From an uncultured Bacteroides sp. (GTDB lineage Bacteria > Bacteroidota > Bacteroidia > Bacteroidales > Bacteroidaceae): DNA of 7,374 bases. The translations under genes and the position numbers were made by a program. Under the pieces are notes generated by a model. The model saw only the letters and a program-made list of their open reading frames with translations. It had not been told where the DNA came from and did no database searches. How positions within the stretch are numbered: position 1 is the stretch's first letter; each line of letters begins with the position of its first letter. The DNA lies in NCBI RefSeq assembly GCF_910585845.1, contig NZ_CAJUHF010000087.1, forward strand, positions 1 through 7,374. The letters run 5' to 3'. Below, piece after piece: positions 1 through 5,874 of the stretch.

Positions 1-2
1 CG

Positions 3-33
3 CAAAGATATGCTGGGTTGCGATGCGTGTCAA
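3..33 (-). promoter_or_regulatory. Bacteroidetes-type promoter facing left, out of the window
   Basis: Read on the minus strand, TATCTTTG (plus positions 3-10) matches the Bacteroides -7 consensus TAnnTTTG exactly. A TTG (plus CAA at 31-33) lies 20 nt upstream, in the place of the -33 element. The start of transcription would fall at about position 1 or just outside, so the gene it serves is not visible. Inference: an unseen leftward gene begins next to this window and is transcriptionally separate from the xylose genes, whose terminator lies at 163-190. Confidence 0.5.
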
Positions 34-53
34 GGCGGAAAATAGAATGGTTA

Positions 54-135
54 CTCGTGAGACGAAAATATTCGGCTCGTGAGACGGATTTTTTCATTCC
101 GCGAGACAAAATCATCCGTCTCACGAGATGATTTT
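54..135. repeat. Cluster of CTCGTGAGACG repeats with overlapping inverted repeats
   Basis: CTCGTGAGACG occurs directly repeated at 54-64 and 76-86, with a degenerate copy (CGCGAGAC) at 100-107. The second copy, extended to 14 bp at 76-89, has a perfect inverted partner at 114-127. A second inverted repeat, AAAATCATC at 108-116 with GATGATTTT at 127-135, overlaps the same right arm, so the two hairpins exclude each other. No reading frame or T-tract goes with them. This could be an intergenic palindromic repeat family or a relic of one; its copy number in the genome is unknown from here. Confidence 0.6.
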
Positions 136-162
136 TGCAGCCTCTCCTTTTCGTCATATTAT

Positions 163-190
163 AAAAAAAATGCGACCGTTTAGCCGCACC
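163..190 (-). terminator. Intrinsic terminator of the xylose gene cluster
   Basis: On the minus strand the stem TGCGGC/GGTCGCA (171-188, six pairs including one G-U, loop of six) is followed by eight T residues (plus A-run 163-170). It lies about 65 nt beyond the xylE stop. The plus strand also has six T after the same stem (191-196), but there the stem carries an A-C mismatch, so the leftward direction is favoured. It is the only convincing terminator downstream of the four minus-strand genes. Confidence 0.75.
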
Positions 191-200
191 TTTTTTATAA

Positions 201-253
201 ATCAAGTTCACATGTTATAGATCAAAGTTCACATTATAGATCAAAACCCACAC
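201..253. repeat. Three short imperfect tandem units after xylE
   Basis: Units ATCAAGTTCACAT (201-213), ATCAAAGTTCACAT (221-234) and a more diverged ATCAAAACCCACAC (240-253) follow at about 20-nt spacing between the xylE stop codon and its terminator. No function can be read from them; slippage-type expansion in AT-rich 3' untranslated DNA is the simplest explanation. Confidence 0.5.
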
Positions 254-255
254 TG

Positions 256-1707
256 TCACTTGTTCTTTTTCCACAAGTTGCTCATATCCTCCAGTGTCTT
301 TCCTTTCGTCTCAGGCACCCATCGCCAAACAAAGATCGCAGCGGCAACGCAGATTATGCCATACAGGCTATATGCAAACATCGGGCTGAAATCGTACAAT
401 GCCGGGAAAGTGGACGACACGATGTAATTGAAAATCCACTGGAAAGCAACGGCAATCGCCACAGCTTTACCACGGATGGTATTGGGGAAGATTTCGGCAA
501 TCAGCACCCAGCAGATCGGTCCCCATGACATCATGAAGAAAGCTGCATACACGATGATGGACAATACCGGTACGATGCCTTTGATGCCCATGCTATCGCA
601 CATAGCCACAGCGAACGCACCGACAGCCATACCGATAGAACCAATCACCAGCAACGGTTTACGCCCGAAGCGGTCTACCGTAAAGATAGCGACAAGCGTA
701 AATACAATGTTCACGATACCCATAATAACGGTCTGCATCATGCCGCCGCCCTCTGCACCTGCACTCTCAAAGATACGCGGAGCGTAATATAGCACAGCAT
801 TGATGCCGATGGCCTGCTGGAATACGGAAAGCAGAATACCGATCACGATCACTGCCACACCGTATGAGAACAACTTCTCGGTCTTCTCCTTGGCAGTAGC
901 CTTGATCTCTTCCAGAATCTCCCGTGCCTTGCTTGTGCCGTTCACCTTCTCCAGGATGGAATAGGCTTTCTCTTCCTGATGTATCAGCACCAGATAACGC
1001 GGTGTCTTCGGCACGAAGAACAGCAGGCAGCCGAACAGGGCAGCCGGGAAAGCTTCGGAACCGAACATATAACGCCAGCCTGTCTTGACGCTCCACATGT
1101 CCGATGCCGGATTGACGGACAGAATGCCGTCCACGCTCTTGTCGATAATGGGATTGGTGTGGTCGCCCATAATCAGATAGTTAACAAAATAGACCACCAG
1201 CATACCGAAGATGATGGCAAACTGGTTACAAGAGACCAGCGTACCCCGAATGTCGGAAGGGGCAATCTCGGCAATGTACATCGGACATACTGCAGACGCC
1301 AGTCCCACGCCGATACCACCCAGTACACGGTACAGGTTGAACGTGATGAGCAGATTCAGATTCGGCTCACCGTAGTTGAAAAACAGCACTTCGGGATAGT
1401 AAGAACCCAGTGCCGACAGGAAGAACAGCACGGATGCCAGCCGCAAGGAGTTGCGCCGTCCCAAGCGGGAAGCGAAGAAGCCGGAAAGCGCACCACCAAT
1501 CACGCAACCGATGAGCGCACTGGAAGAAGTGATGCCGTGCATCACCTTGTCATATTGGAAGTCGGTCGCTTGCAGGAAGAATGCCTCAAGCCCCTTTTCT
1601 GCACCGGAAATCACGGCTGTATCATATCCAAACAACAGTCCACCCAAGATGGCAACAGTTGTAATGGAATAAAGGTAGAGCTTACTACCATTGTTAGTAT
1701 CATTCAT
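256..1707 (-). CDS. xylE: D-xylose/H+ symporter, MFS sugar porter family (XylE)
   Basis: A 483-residue, 12-helix major facilitator transporter of the inner membrane, expected to import D-xylose with protons. Sugar-porter signatures are in order: GYDTAVISG (27-35, proton-linked Asp29), RLGRR (81-85), YRVLGGIGVG (126-135), PMYIAEIAP with following RG (142-155), PKTPRYLV (233-240), QQAIGINAVLYY (297-308), DRFGRKP (345-351), WGPICW (395-400) and PETKGKTLED (465-474). From memory of the E. coli XylE structure, the xylose contacts appear conserved: Gln162, Gln297, Gln298, Asn303, Trp395, Gln423 and Trp424. This supports xylose over glucose or arabinose, though related hexose porters share most of them. 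It is last in the xyl cluster, 134 nt after xylA. The ATG at 1707 gives the normal family length; no clear Shine-Dalgarno precedes it, as usual in Bacteroides. Confidence 0.93.
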   Translation of the reverse strand: MNDTNNGSKLYLYSITTVAILGGLLFGYDTAVISGAEKGLEAFFLQATDFQYDKVMHGITSSSALIGCVIGGALSGFFASRLGRRNSLRLASVLFFLSALGSYYPEVLFFNYGEPNLNLLITFNLYRVLGGIGVGLASAVCPMYIAEIAPSDIRGTLVSCNQFAIIFGMLVVYFVNYLIMGDHTNPIIDKSVDGILSVNPASDMWSVKTGWRYMFGSEAFPAALFGCLLFFVPKTPRYLVLIHQEEKAYSILEKVNGTSKAREILEEIKATAKEKTEKLFSYGVAVIVIGILLSVFQQAIGINAVLYYAPRIFESAGAEGGGMMQTVIMGIVNIVFTLVAIFTVDRFGRKPLLVIGSIGMAVGAFAVAMCDSMGIKGIVPVLSIIVYAAFFMMSWGPICWVLIAEIFPNTIRGKAVAIAVAFQWIFNYIVSSTFPALYDFSPMFAYSLYGIICVAAAIFVWRWVPETKGKTLEDMSNLWKKNK

Positions 1708-1732
1708 GATAAAAAAGATTAGGTTGATAAAT

Positions 1733-1800
1733 GAGTGGAAAGAGACAAAATGATAATAACAAAGTGATAAGGCAATAGAAAACCTATCACCCTACCACTC
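1733..1800 (-). other. Possible intercistronic stem-loop between xylA and xylE
   Basis: GTGATAAGG (1764-1772) can pair with CCTATCAC (1783-1790) as an 8-bp stem with one bulged A and a 10-nt loop. Outside it GAGTGG (1733-1738) is complementary to CCACTC (1795-1800). No T-tract follows, so it is not a standard terminator. It could influence mRNA processing or stability and so relative xylA and xylE levels, but this is inference from complementarity only. Confidence 0.3.
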
Positions 1801-1821
1801 CATCATTTCTCATCTTGACAT

Positions 1822-1859
1822 ATCAGCAATGCATGTTCTGATTAGCAATACATGTTCAG
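1822..1859. repeat. 19-bp tandem duplication across the xylA stop codon
   Basis: Positions 1822-1840 and 1841-1859 are adjacent 19-nt units identical at 16 of 19 positions; the core AGCAATnCATGTTC is shared. The right-hand unit contains the last xylA codons (Asn-Met-Tyr-Cys) and the TAA stop, and the left-hand unit lies just after the stop in the transcript. Because the unit is not a multiple of three, the second copy is out of frame and simply extends the 3' untranslated region. Confidence 0.6.
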
Positions 1860-3158
1860 GATTGCTTCATACAACTCTTGCTTGCCGCTGGTCTGTTTCG
1901 GTTCGCCGTTAGCCTTTGCATAAGCCACAACGTCTTCCAGAGTCAGCTTGCCTTCTTCAAATTCCTTACCCTTGCCGGCGTCGAACGATGCATAACGGTC
2001 TGCCAGCATCTTCTTGTAAGGAGACTCTTCCAGCAACTTGGCTGCGCTTTCCAAGGCACGTGCCATCACGTCCATACCGGCAATGTGTGCGATGAAGATA
2101 TCTTCCAAGTCGGTAGAGTTGCGACGCGTCTTGGCATCGAAGTTCGTACCGCCATCGCCGAAGCCACCGTTGCGGATGATCTGCATCATGGCCTGAGTCA
2201 GTTCATAGTTGTCGATGGGGAACTGGTCGGTATCCCAACCGTTCTGATAGTCACCACGGTTGGCGTCGATAGAACCCAGCATACCGTTGTCTACGGCTAC
2301 AGCCAGTTCGTGTTCGAATGTGTGGCCGGCCAACGTAGCGTGGTTAACCTCGATGTTCACTTTGAAGTCCTTCTCCAGACCGTGAGCTTTCAGGAAGCCG
2401 ATAACCGTTTCTGTATCTACGTCATACTGATGCTTAGAGGGTTCCATCGGTTTCGGTTCGATCAGGAAAGTACCCTTGAAACCACGTGCACGTGCATAGT
2501 CGCGAGCCAAGGTCAGCATCTGTGCCAAGTGTTCCTTCTCACGCTTCTGGTCGGTGTTCAGCAGTGACATGTAACCTTCGCGGCCACCCCAGAATACATA
2601 GTTTGTACCACCCAGTTCGATCGTAGCGTCGATGGCGTTCTTGATCTGAACGGCAGCGCGTGCTACAACGTCGAAGTCAGGATTCGTAGCGGCACCGTTC
2701 ATATAACGTGCATGACCGAATACGTTGGCAGTACCCCACAACAGTTTGATGCCTGTTTCTTCTTGTTTCTGCTTAGCGTATGCGACAATAGCTTTCAGGT
2801 TAGCTTCATACTCTTCGATGCTTGAGCCTTCGGATACGAGGTCTACATCGTGGAAGCAATAGTATTCGATACCCATCTTCTGCATGAACTCGAAGCCGGC
2901 ATCCAACTTGTTCTTGGCAGCCTGTACGGCATCAGCCTCACCGTTCCAAGGGAACTTCTTGGTACCGCCACCGAACTGGTCGCCACCTTCTGCGCAGAGT
3001 GTGTGCCACCAAGCCATAGAGAACTTCAACCAGTCCTTCATCTTCTTGCCCATGATCACCTTTTCGGCATCGTAATAACGGAATGCCATCGGGTTTCTAC
3101 TCTCTTTACCTTCAAACTTAATCTTTCCTATTCCAGGAAAATACTCTTTTGTTGCCAT
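1842..3158 (-). CDS. xylA: Xylose isomerase, class II (XylA)
   Basis: Cytoplasmic enzyme converting D-xylose to D-xylulose, with two divalent metal ions in a TIM barrel. At 438 residues it has the N-terminal insert typical of class II isomerases. Visible active-site elements: AMAWWHTLCAEGGDQFG (about 48-63) in the class II N-terminal part; FHDVD with catalytic His103 and Asp106; VFWGGREGY (188-196); IEPKP with metal ligand Glu234 and Lys236; VNIEVNHA with Glu270 and His273; SIDAN with Asp298; WDTDQFP with Asp309 and Asp311; and NFDAK with Asp341. All expected catalytic and metal ligands are present, so it should be active. The sequence closely resembles the B. thetaiotaomicron enzyme as I remember it. 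It lies 102 nt after xylB and 134 nt before xylE. The ATG at 3158 gives the standard MATKEYFPGI-type start; an A-rich leader replaces a Shine-Dalgarno. Confidence 0.97.
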   Translation of the reverse strand: MATKEYFPGIGKIKFEGKESRNPMAFRYYDAEKVIMGKKMKDWLKFSMAWWHTLCAEGGDQFGGGTKKFPWNGEADAVQAAKNKLDAGFEFMQKMGIEYYCFHDVDLVSEGSSIEEYEANLKAIVAYAKQKQEETGIKLLWGTANVFGHARYMNGAATNPDFDVVARAAVQIKNAIDATIELGGTNYVFWGGREGYMSLLNTDQKREKEHLAQMLTLARDYARARGFKGTFLIEPKPMEPSKHQYDVDTETVIGFLKAHGLEKDFKVNIEVNHATLAGHTFEHELAVAVDNGMLGSIDANRGDYQNGWDTDQFPIDNYELTQAMMQIIRNGGFGDGGTNFDAKTRRNSTDLEDIFIAHIAGMDVMARALESAAKLLEESPYKKMLADRYASFDAGKGKEFEEGKLTLEDVVAYAKANGEPKQTSGKQELYEAILNMYC

Positions 3159-3223
3159 AATTTAATTTGTTTTTTTAGGGTTTATATGTTGTTGATTGTT
3201 GATTATCTATTATTCATTATCCA

Positions 3224-3254
3224 GTTACCGACCGTTCTTTCTTCGGCCACTAAC
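3224..3254 (-). other. Possible stem-loop in the xylB-xylA gap
   Basis: In the transcript GGCCG and CGGTC flank the 9-nt loop AAGAAAGAA (five pairs, one G-U), and GTTA and TAAC can close the base across a small internal loop. It begins just after the xylB stop. There is no T-tract, so termination is unlikely; a role in mRNA end protection or processing is possible. The rest of the 102-nt gap is low-complexity TTGATT-like sequence and an A-rich xylA leader. Confidence 0.3.
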
Positions 3255-3260
3255 CATTCT

Positions 3261-4751
3261 TTATTTAGCCATTGATTTCTCCAGACGATGTTTCCAGCGT
3301 ACATACGCATCCGCATATTCCTGGCGTTTGGTCTGGTTAGGCTCAATGACATCCAGTTTGTCCAGTGTGGCAAAAGCCTCATTATTGTCCTTGTAGATGC
3401 CTGCGCCGATACCCGCACCTTTGGCTGCACCCACCGAACCGTCGGTGTCGTACAGTTCGATCACCGCACCCGTCACGCCTGCCAGCGTATCGCGGAAAAT
3501 GGAGCTGAGGAACATGTTCGCGTGTCCTGCATGTATCTTCTGCACGGGGATACCCATACCTTCCATAATGTCGATGCCATATTTGAAGGAGAACACGATG
3601 CCCTCTTGTGCTGCGCGTACGATGTGCTGCTTGCCATGCAGGTTGAAGTTCAATCCACGGATGGAGCAATTGATTTCTTTGTTCTCGAGCATGCGTTCCG
3701 CTCCGTTGCCGAAAGGCAGGATGCTGACGCCGCCACTGCCGATGGGAGCTTGCGATGCCAATACATTCATCTCGTTGTAAGAGATGCCTTCGGGAACGAT
3801 TGTCCGTTTCACCCAAGAGTTCAGGATGCCCGTACCGTTGATGCAAAGCAGAACACCCAAACGGGTCTGCTCGTCCGTATGGTTCACGTGGGCAAAGGTA
3901 TTTACGCGCGATTTCGGATCGTAGTTCACTTCGCCGTTCACGCCATACACCACGCCCGAAGTACCGGCAGTAGAAGCGATCTCACCCGGATTGAACACGT
4001 TCAGCGACAGGGCATTATTCGGCTGATCGCCTGCACGGTATGTAATCGGTGTGCCTTCTTTCAGTCCCAGTTCCTTCGCTGCGGCAACGCTCACGCGTCC
4101 TTGTTCGGCGAAGGTAGGTTTGATATCTGCAATCAGAGAGTTGTCGAAGCCATAGTAATCCATCAGGAAGTCAGCCACGCGGTTGTTCTTGAAATCCCAG
4201 AACATGCCTTCCGAAAGTCCGGAGACGGTAGTACAGATTTCTCCGCTCAGTTTCATGGCAATGTAATCACCCGGAAGCATGATTTTATAAATCCGCTCGT
4301 ACAACTCAGGCTCGTTCTCCTTCACCCAAGCCAGTTTGGAAGCGGTGAAATTGCCCGGAGAATTCAGCAGATGCGAAAGACAGCGCTCCTCTCCCAACGT
4401 CTCGAATGCACGTTGTCCGTAAGACACGGCACGCGAATCGCACCAGATAATAGAAGGACGCAACACGTTCTGATCCTTATCTACACACACCAACCCGTGC
4501 ATCTGGTAAGAGATACCGATTGCCTTGATTTCACCTGCGTTTACACCCGATTCTGCCATAATCGCTTGCGTGGCGAGTTTCAGGTTCTCCCACCAGCTTT
4601 CCGGATTTTGTTCCGCCCAGCCCTGTTTTACTGCGATGATGACAGCTTCTGTCTTCGGGAAGAAGGCAGAAGACACACATTTGCCTGTCTCAGCGTTCAC
4701 CAGACTCGCTTTTACGGACGAGCTTCCAATGTCATAGCCTAATAAATACAT
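3261..4751 (-). CDS. xylB: Xylulokinase, FGGY carbohydrate kinase family (XylB)
   Basis: Cytoplasmic kinase expected to phosphorylate D-xylulose with ATP to D-xylulose 5-phosphate, the entry to the pentose phosphate pathway. At 496 residues it has both FGGY ATPase-fold domains. The N-terminal domain starts with the phosphate-1 loop GYDIGSSSVKAS (5-16, Asp7), then YQMHGLV (82-88) and IIWCDSRA (101-108), both typical of the sugar-binding side. AGDQPNNA (240-247) holds Asp242, the likely catalytic base. TAGTSG (261-266) is the second phosphate loop, and HAGHANMFLSSIFRDTLAG (408-426) followed by DGSVGAAKGAG (437-447) occupies the adenosine-binding region, departing from the usual GGG-type text. 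Other FGGY kinases (ribulo-, glycerol-, fuculo-) share the fold; the neighbouring xylose isomerase and transporter decide for xylulose. The start at 4751 places the phosphate loop at the very N-terminus as expected. A 246-nt repeat-rich leader precedes it. Confidence 0.92.
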   Translation of the reverse strand: MYLLGYDIGSSSVKASLVNAETGKCVSSAFFPKTEAVIIAVKQGWAEQNPESWWENLKLATQAIMAESGVNAGEIKAIGISYQMHGLVCVDKDQNVLRPSIIWCDSRAVSYGQRAFETLGEERCLSHLLNSPGNFTASKLAWVKENEPELYERIYKIMLPGDYIAMKLSGEICTTVSGLSEGMFWDFKNNRVADFLMDYYGFDNSLIADIKPTFAEQGRVSVAAAKELGLKEGTPITYRAGDQPNNALSLNVFNPGEIASTAGTSGVVYGVNGEVNYDPKSRVNTFAHVNHTDEQTRLGVLLCINGTGILNSWVKRTIVPEGISYNEMNVLASQAPIGSGGVSILPFGNGAERMLENKEINCSIRGLNFNLHGKQHIVRAAQEGIVFSFKYGIDIMEGMGIPVQKIHAGHANMFLSSIFRDTLAGVTGAVIELYDTDGSVGAAKGAGIGAGIYKDNNEAFATLDKLDVIEPNQTKRQEYADAYVRWKHRLEKSMAK

Positions 4752-4762
4752 GCTCTTAGAAT

Positions 4763-4909
4763 TATGATTTTTAATTTATGATTTATATTATCGAAAGTCT
4801 ATGATTACTGATAATCTGTGATTCACGATAACCTATACTTTCTATTGATTTATGATTCTCAATTTATGATTTTCTTTATTGATAAGTTTATGATTGCTGA
4901 TTTACGATT
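4763..4909. repeat. TATGATT-rich imperfect duplication in the xylB leader
   Basis: TATGATT occurs exactly six times, at 4763, 4777, 4800, 4851, 4865 and 4889, with variants at 4817 (TGTGATT), 4844 (ATTGATT) and 4903 (TACGATT). The spacing 14 then 23 recurs as 14 then 24, so about 4763-4811 and 4851-4900 align as an 88-nt-offset imperfect duplication (roughly 42 of 51 aligned positions identical by eye). The segment fills most of the gap between the regulator gene and xylB. It could hold operator sites or be low-complexity expansion; the sequence alone does not decide. Confidence 0.6.
4788..4831. promoter_or_regulatory. Two-tier dyad upstream of xylB, candidate operator or leader hairpin
   Basis: Two perfect inverted repeats share one centre (4809.5): TTATCG at 4788-4793 with CGATAA at 4826-4831, and GATTA at 4803-4807 with TAATC at 4812-4816. 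Each side has a 9-nt gap between tiers. The dyad ends 37 nt before the xylB ATG, where a regulator site or a translation-affecting hairpin would be well placed. The AT-rich repeated background raises the chance of coincidental symmetry. Confidence 0.35.
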
Positions 4910-4919
4910 TATATCCCTG

Positions 4920-4935
4920 AGGCGGAAACACGCCT
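4920..4935. promoter_or_regulatory. GC-rich inverted repeat in the regulator-xylB gap
   Basis: AGGCG (4920-4924) and CGCCT (4931-4935) form a 5-bp inverted repeat around six bases. It is a GC-rich island in otherwise AT-rich spacer, 63 nt after the regulator stop. In the direction of transcription it is followed by CAGGGATATAAATC with no T-tract, so it is not an evident terminator. It might be an operator half-site pair or a small leader hairpin. Confidence 0.25.
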
Positions 4936-4946
4936 GATGCGAAACT

Positions 4947-4955
4947 CAAATCCTA
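4947..4955 (-). promoter_or_regulatory. Weak -7-like box that could serve xylB
   Basis: On the minus strand TAGGATTTG resembles TAnnTTTG with one extra internal base. No TTG is found at the usual -33 distance. No exact -7 box exists anywhere between the regulator gene and xylB, so xylBAE may instead depend on an activator, on a diverged promoter here, or on read-through from the regulator's promoter. This call is only the best available candidate. Confidence 0.2.
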
Positions 4956-4997
4956 TCCGTTGCTACATAAACCATAAGTCTAAAACCATAAATCTCC

Positions 4998-5729
4998 TCA
5001 CCGTCTCACCTTATTATATATCTTCTTGTCGAAACGATAATAGCGTGCTGCCCGGTGCGCGACTCCTTGTTGTTTCTCTTCCAGCGGAACGACGTATTCC
5101 ATCATCGCAATCTTCTTGTGAAAGTTCCTCACATCAATGGGTTTGCCGTAGATCAGTTCGTATAGCGTACGCAGTTGCGACGCCGTAAATTTACGGGGAA
5201 GCCAGTCGAACAATGCCGAAGGGTTGACCTCGACATATTGACGGATATAAATCAACGCTTCTTTTATGATCAGATTGTGGTCGAAAGCCAGTGCCTTGAC
5301 ATCCGGCAGTGGCACCCAGTATGCTTCGAAGTCGTCCAGATTACGACTCAAGGCACGGTCTATCTTCACCAAAGAGAGATAGGCAATGGTGACGATGCGT
5401 TCCACTTTCGACTTCATAGCCCTCTCCAACCAATGGATATCCTTCGGATCCTTGGTCCTGTTCTTTGAGCCAAATGCCTTGAACTGCACCAGTTTGACAC
5501 TCTTTAGCCCTGTCAGCTCGTTCAAGACGCGTTTGGCAGCTCCGTCCAAGTCTTCGTCCATATAGATAAGACTCCCGGGAAGTTTCATATCGTGGAAAAC
5601 TTCACCTTGCTCCTCGCCCACACGTTTCACTAGAAGAACCTTCAACTGCTCTCCGTCAAAACCAATCACAACGCAATCTACCGAGATATGATTGTTAGCC
5701 AATGGGATTTCATGTTCCATGTCTTGCAT
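4998..5729 (-). CDS. xylR: Nudix-like transcriptional regulator of xylose genes (NrtR/AraR-type, XylR)
   Basis: A 243-residue cytoplasmic protein with an N-terminal Nudix-like domain (about 14-145) and a C-terminal winged helix (about 175-240; FTASQLRTLYELIYGKPID at 181-199, then VRNFHKKI). This is the architecture of NrtR regulators, which include the B. thetaiotaomicron arabinose regulator AraR. The Nudix box at 52-75 is degenerate: in the REUXEEXGU part it reads RVLNELTGL, keeping one of three glutamates, so hydrolysis is unlikely and the domain probably senses a ligand, by inference a xylose-pathway metabolite. The start is set by the promoter: a TTG further upstream at 5780 would give 17 more residues but is itself the -33 element. 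ATG 5729 is preferred; ATG 5720, three codons on, is also possible. It is co-directional with xylB, with no terminator between. The gene symbol follows context, not proof. Confidence 0.85.
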   Translation of the reverse strand: MQDMEHEIPLANNHISVDCVVIGFDGEQLKVLLVKRVGEEQGEVFHDMKLPGSLIYMDEDLDGAAKRVLNELTGLKSVKLVQFKAFGSKNRTKDPKDIHWLERAMKSKVERIVTIAYLSLVKIDRALSRNLDDFEAYWVPLPDVKALAFDHNLIIKEALIYIRQYVEVNPSALFDWLPRKFTASQLRTLYELIYGKPIDVRNFHKKIAMMEYVVPLEEKQQGVAHRAARYYRFDKKIYNKVRR

Positions 5730-5735
5730 AATATC

Positions 5736-5758
5736 TATCTTTAAGCGCTGCAAAGATA
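5736..5758. promoter_or_regulatory. 23-bp dyad over the regulator promoter, candidate autoregulatory operator
   Basis: TATCTTT (5736-5742) and AAAGATA (5752-5758) are perfect 7-bp arms around nine bases that contain the palindrome AGCGCT (5744-5749). The right arm overlaps the -7 box and the centre overlaps the predicted transcription start, so a bound protein would block RNA polymerase. NrtR-family proteins commonly bind palindromes and often control their own gene. No copy with both arms was found upstream of xylB, which weakens the idea that this is the pathway-wide site. Confidence 0.45.
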
Positions 5759-5780
5759 AACAGGTTTTCCGAATAAGCAA
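5751..5780 (-). promoter_or_regulatory. Promoter of the Nudix-like regulator gene
   Basis: On the minus strand TATCTTTG (5751-5758) is an exact TAnnTTTG -7 box, and TTG (plus CAA at 5778-5780) lies 19 nt upstream as the -33 element. Transcription should begin near 5746, giving a leader of only about 16 nt before ATG 5729. With no terminator visible before xylB, it may also feed the whole xyl cluster. Confidence 0.7.
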
Positions 5781-5874
5781 GCAAGGAAAAGATAAAAATT
5801 AATATGTTATAAAGCATTATTTTACAATAAAATACATATCGTACATTTTACAATATCAATCCATAGGCTTATCA

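Noticed and set aside
979..1722. Plus-strand open frame (247 codons) opposite xylE
   Set aside because: Antisense to an intact, motif-complete transporter; low-complexity Gln/His-rich translation, no domain.
1878..2567. Plus-strand open frame (229 codons) opposite xylA
   Set aside because: Antisense shadow of xylA; no recognisable family and no promoter or ribosome site of its own.
3288..4742. Long plus-strand open frame (484 codons) opposite xylB
   Set aside because: It is almost exactly antisense to xylB, whose protein has all FGGY motifs. The antisense translation is rich in His, Arg and Cys, with no recognisable domain; it arises from codon bias of the real gene.
4763..4909. CRISPR-like array
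   Set aside because: The repeat is only 7 nt, spacing is irregular (14, 23, 51, 14, 24) and the spacers are themselves similar; no cas gene nearby.
4920..4935. Terminator of the regulator gene
   Set aside because: The stem is only 5 bp and is not followed by a T-tract in the direction of transcription.
4937..5188. Small plus-strand gene (83 codons) overlapping the regulator's 3' end
   Set aside because: Mostly antisense to the regulator's winged-helix coding sequence, no similarity recognised, Ser/Arg-rich composition of a shadow frame.
5730..5780. N-terminal extension of the regulator from a TTG at 5780
   Set aside because: The TTG is the -33 element and the extension contains the -7 box, so those codons would not be in the transcript; the NrtR fold begins well after ATG 5729.
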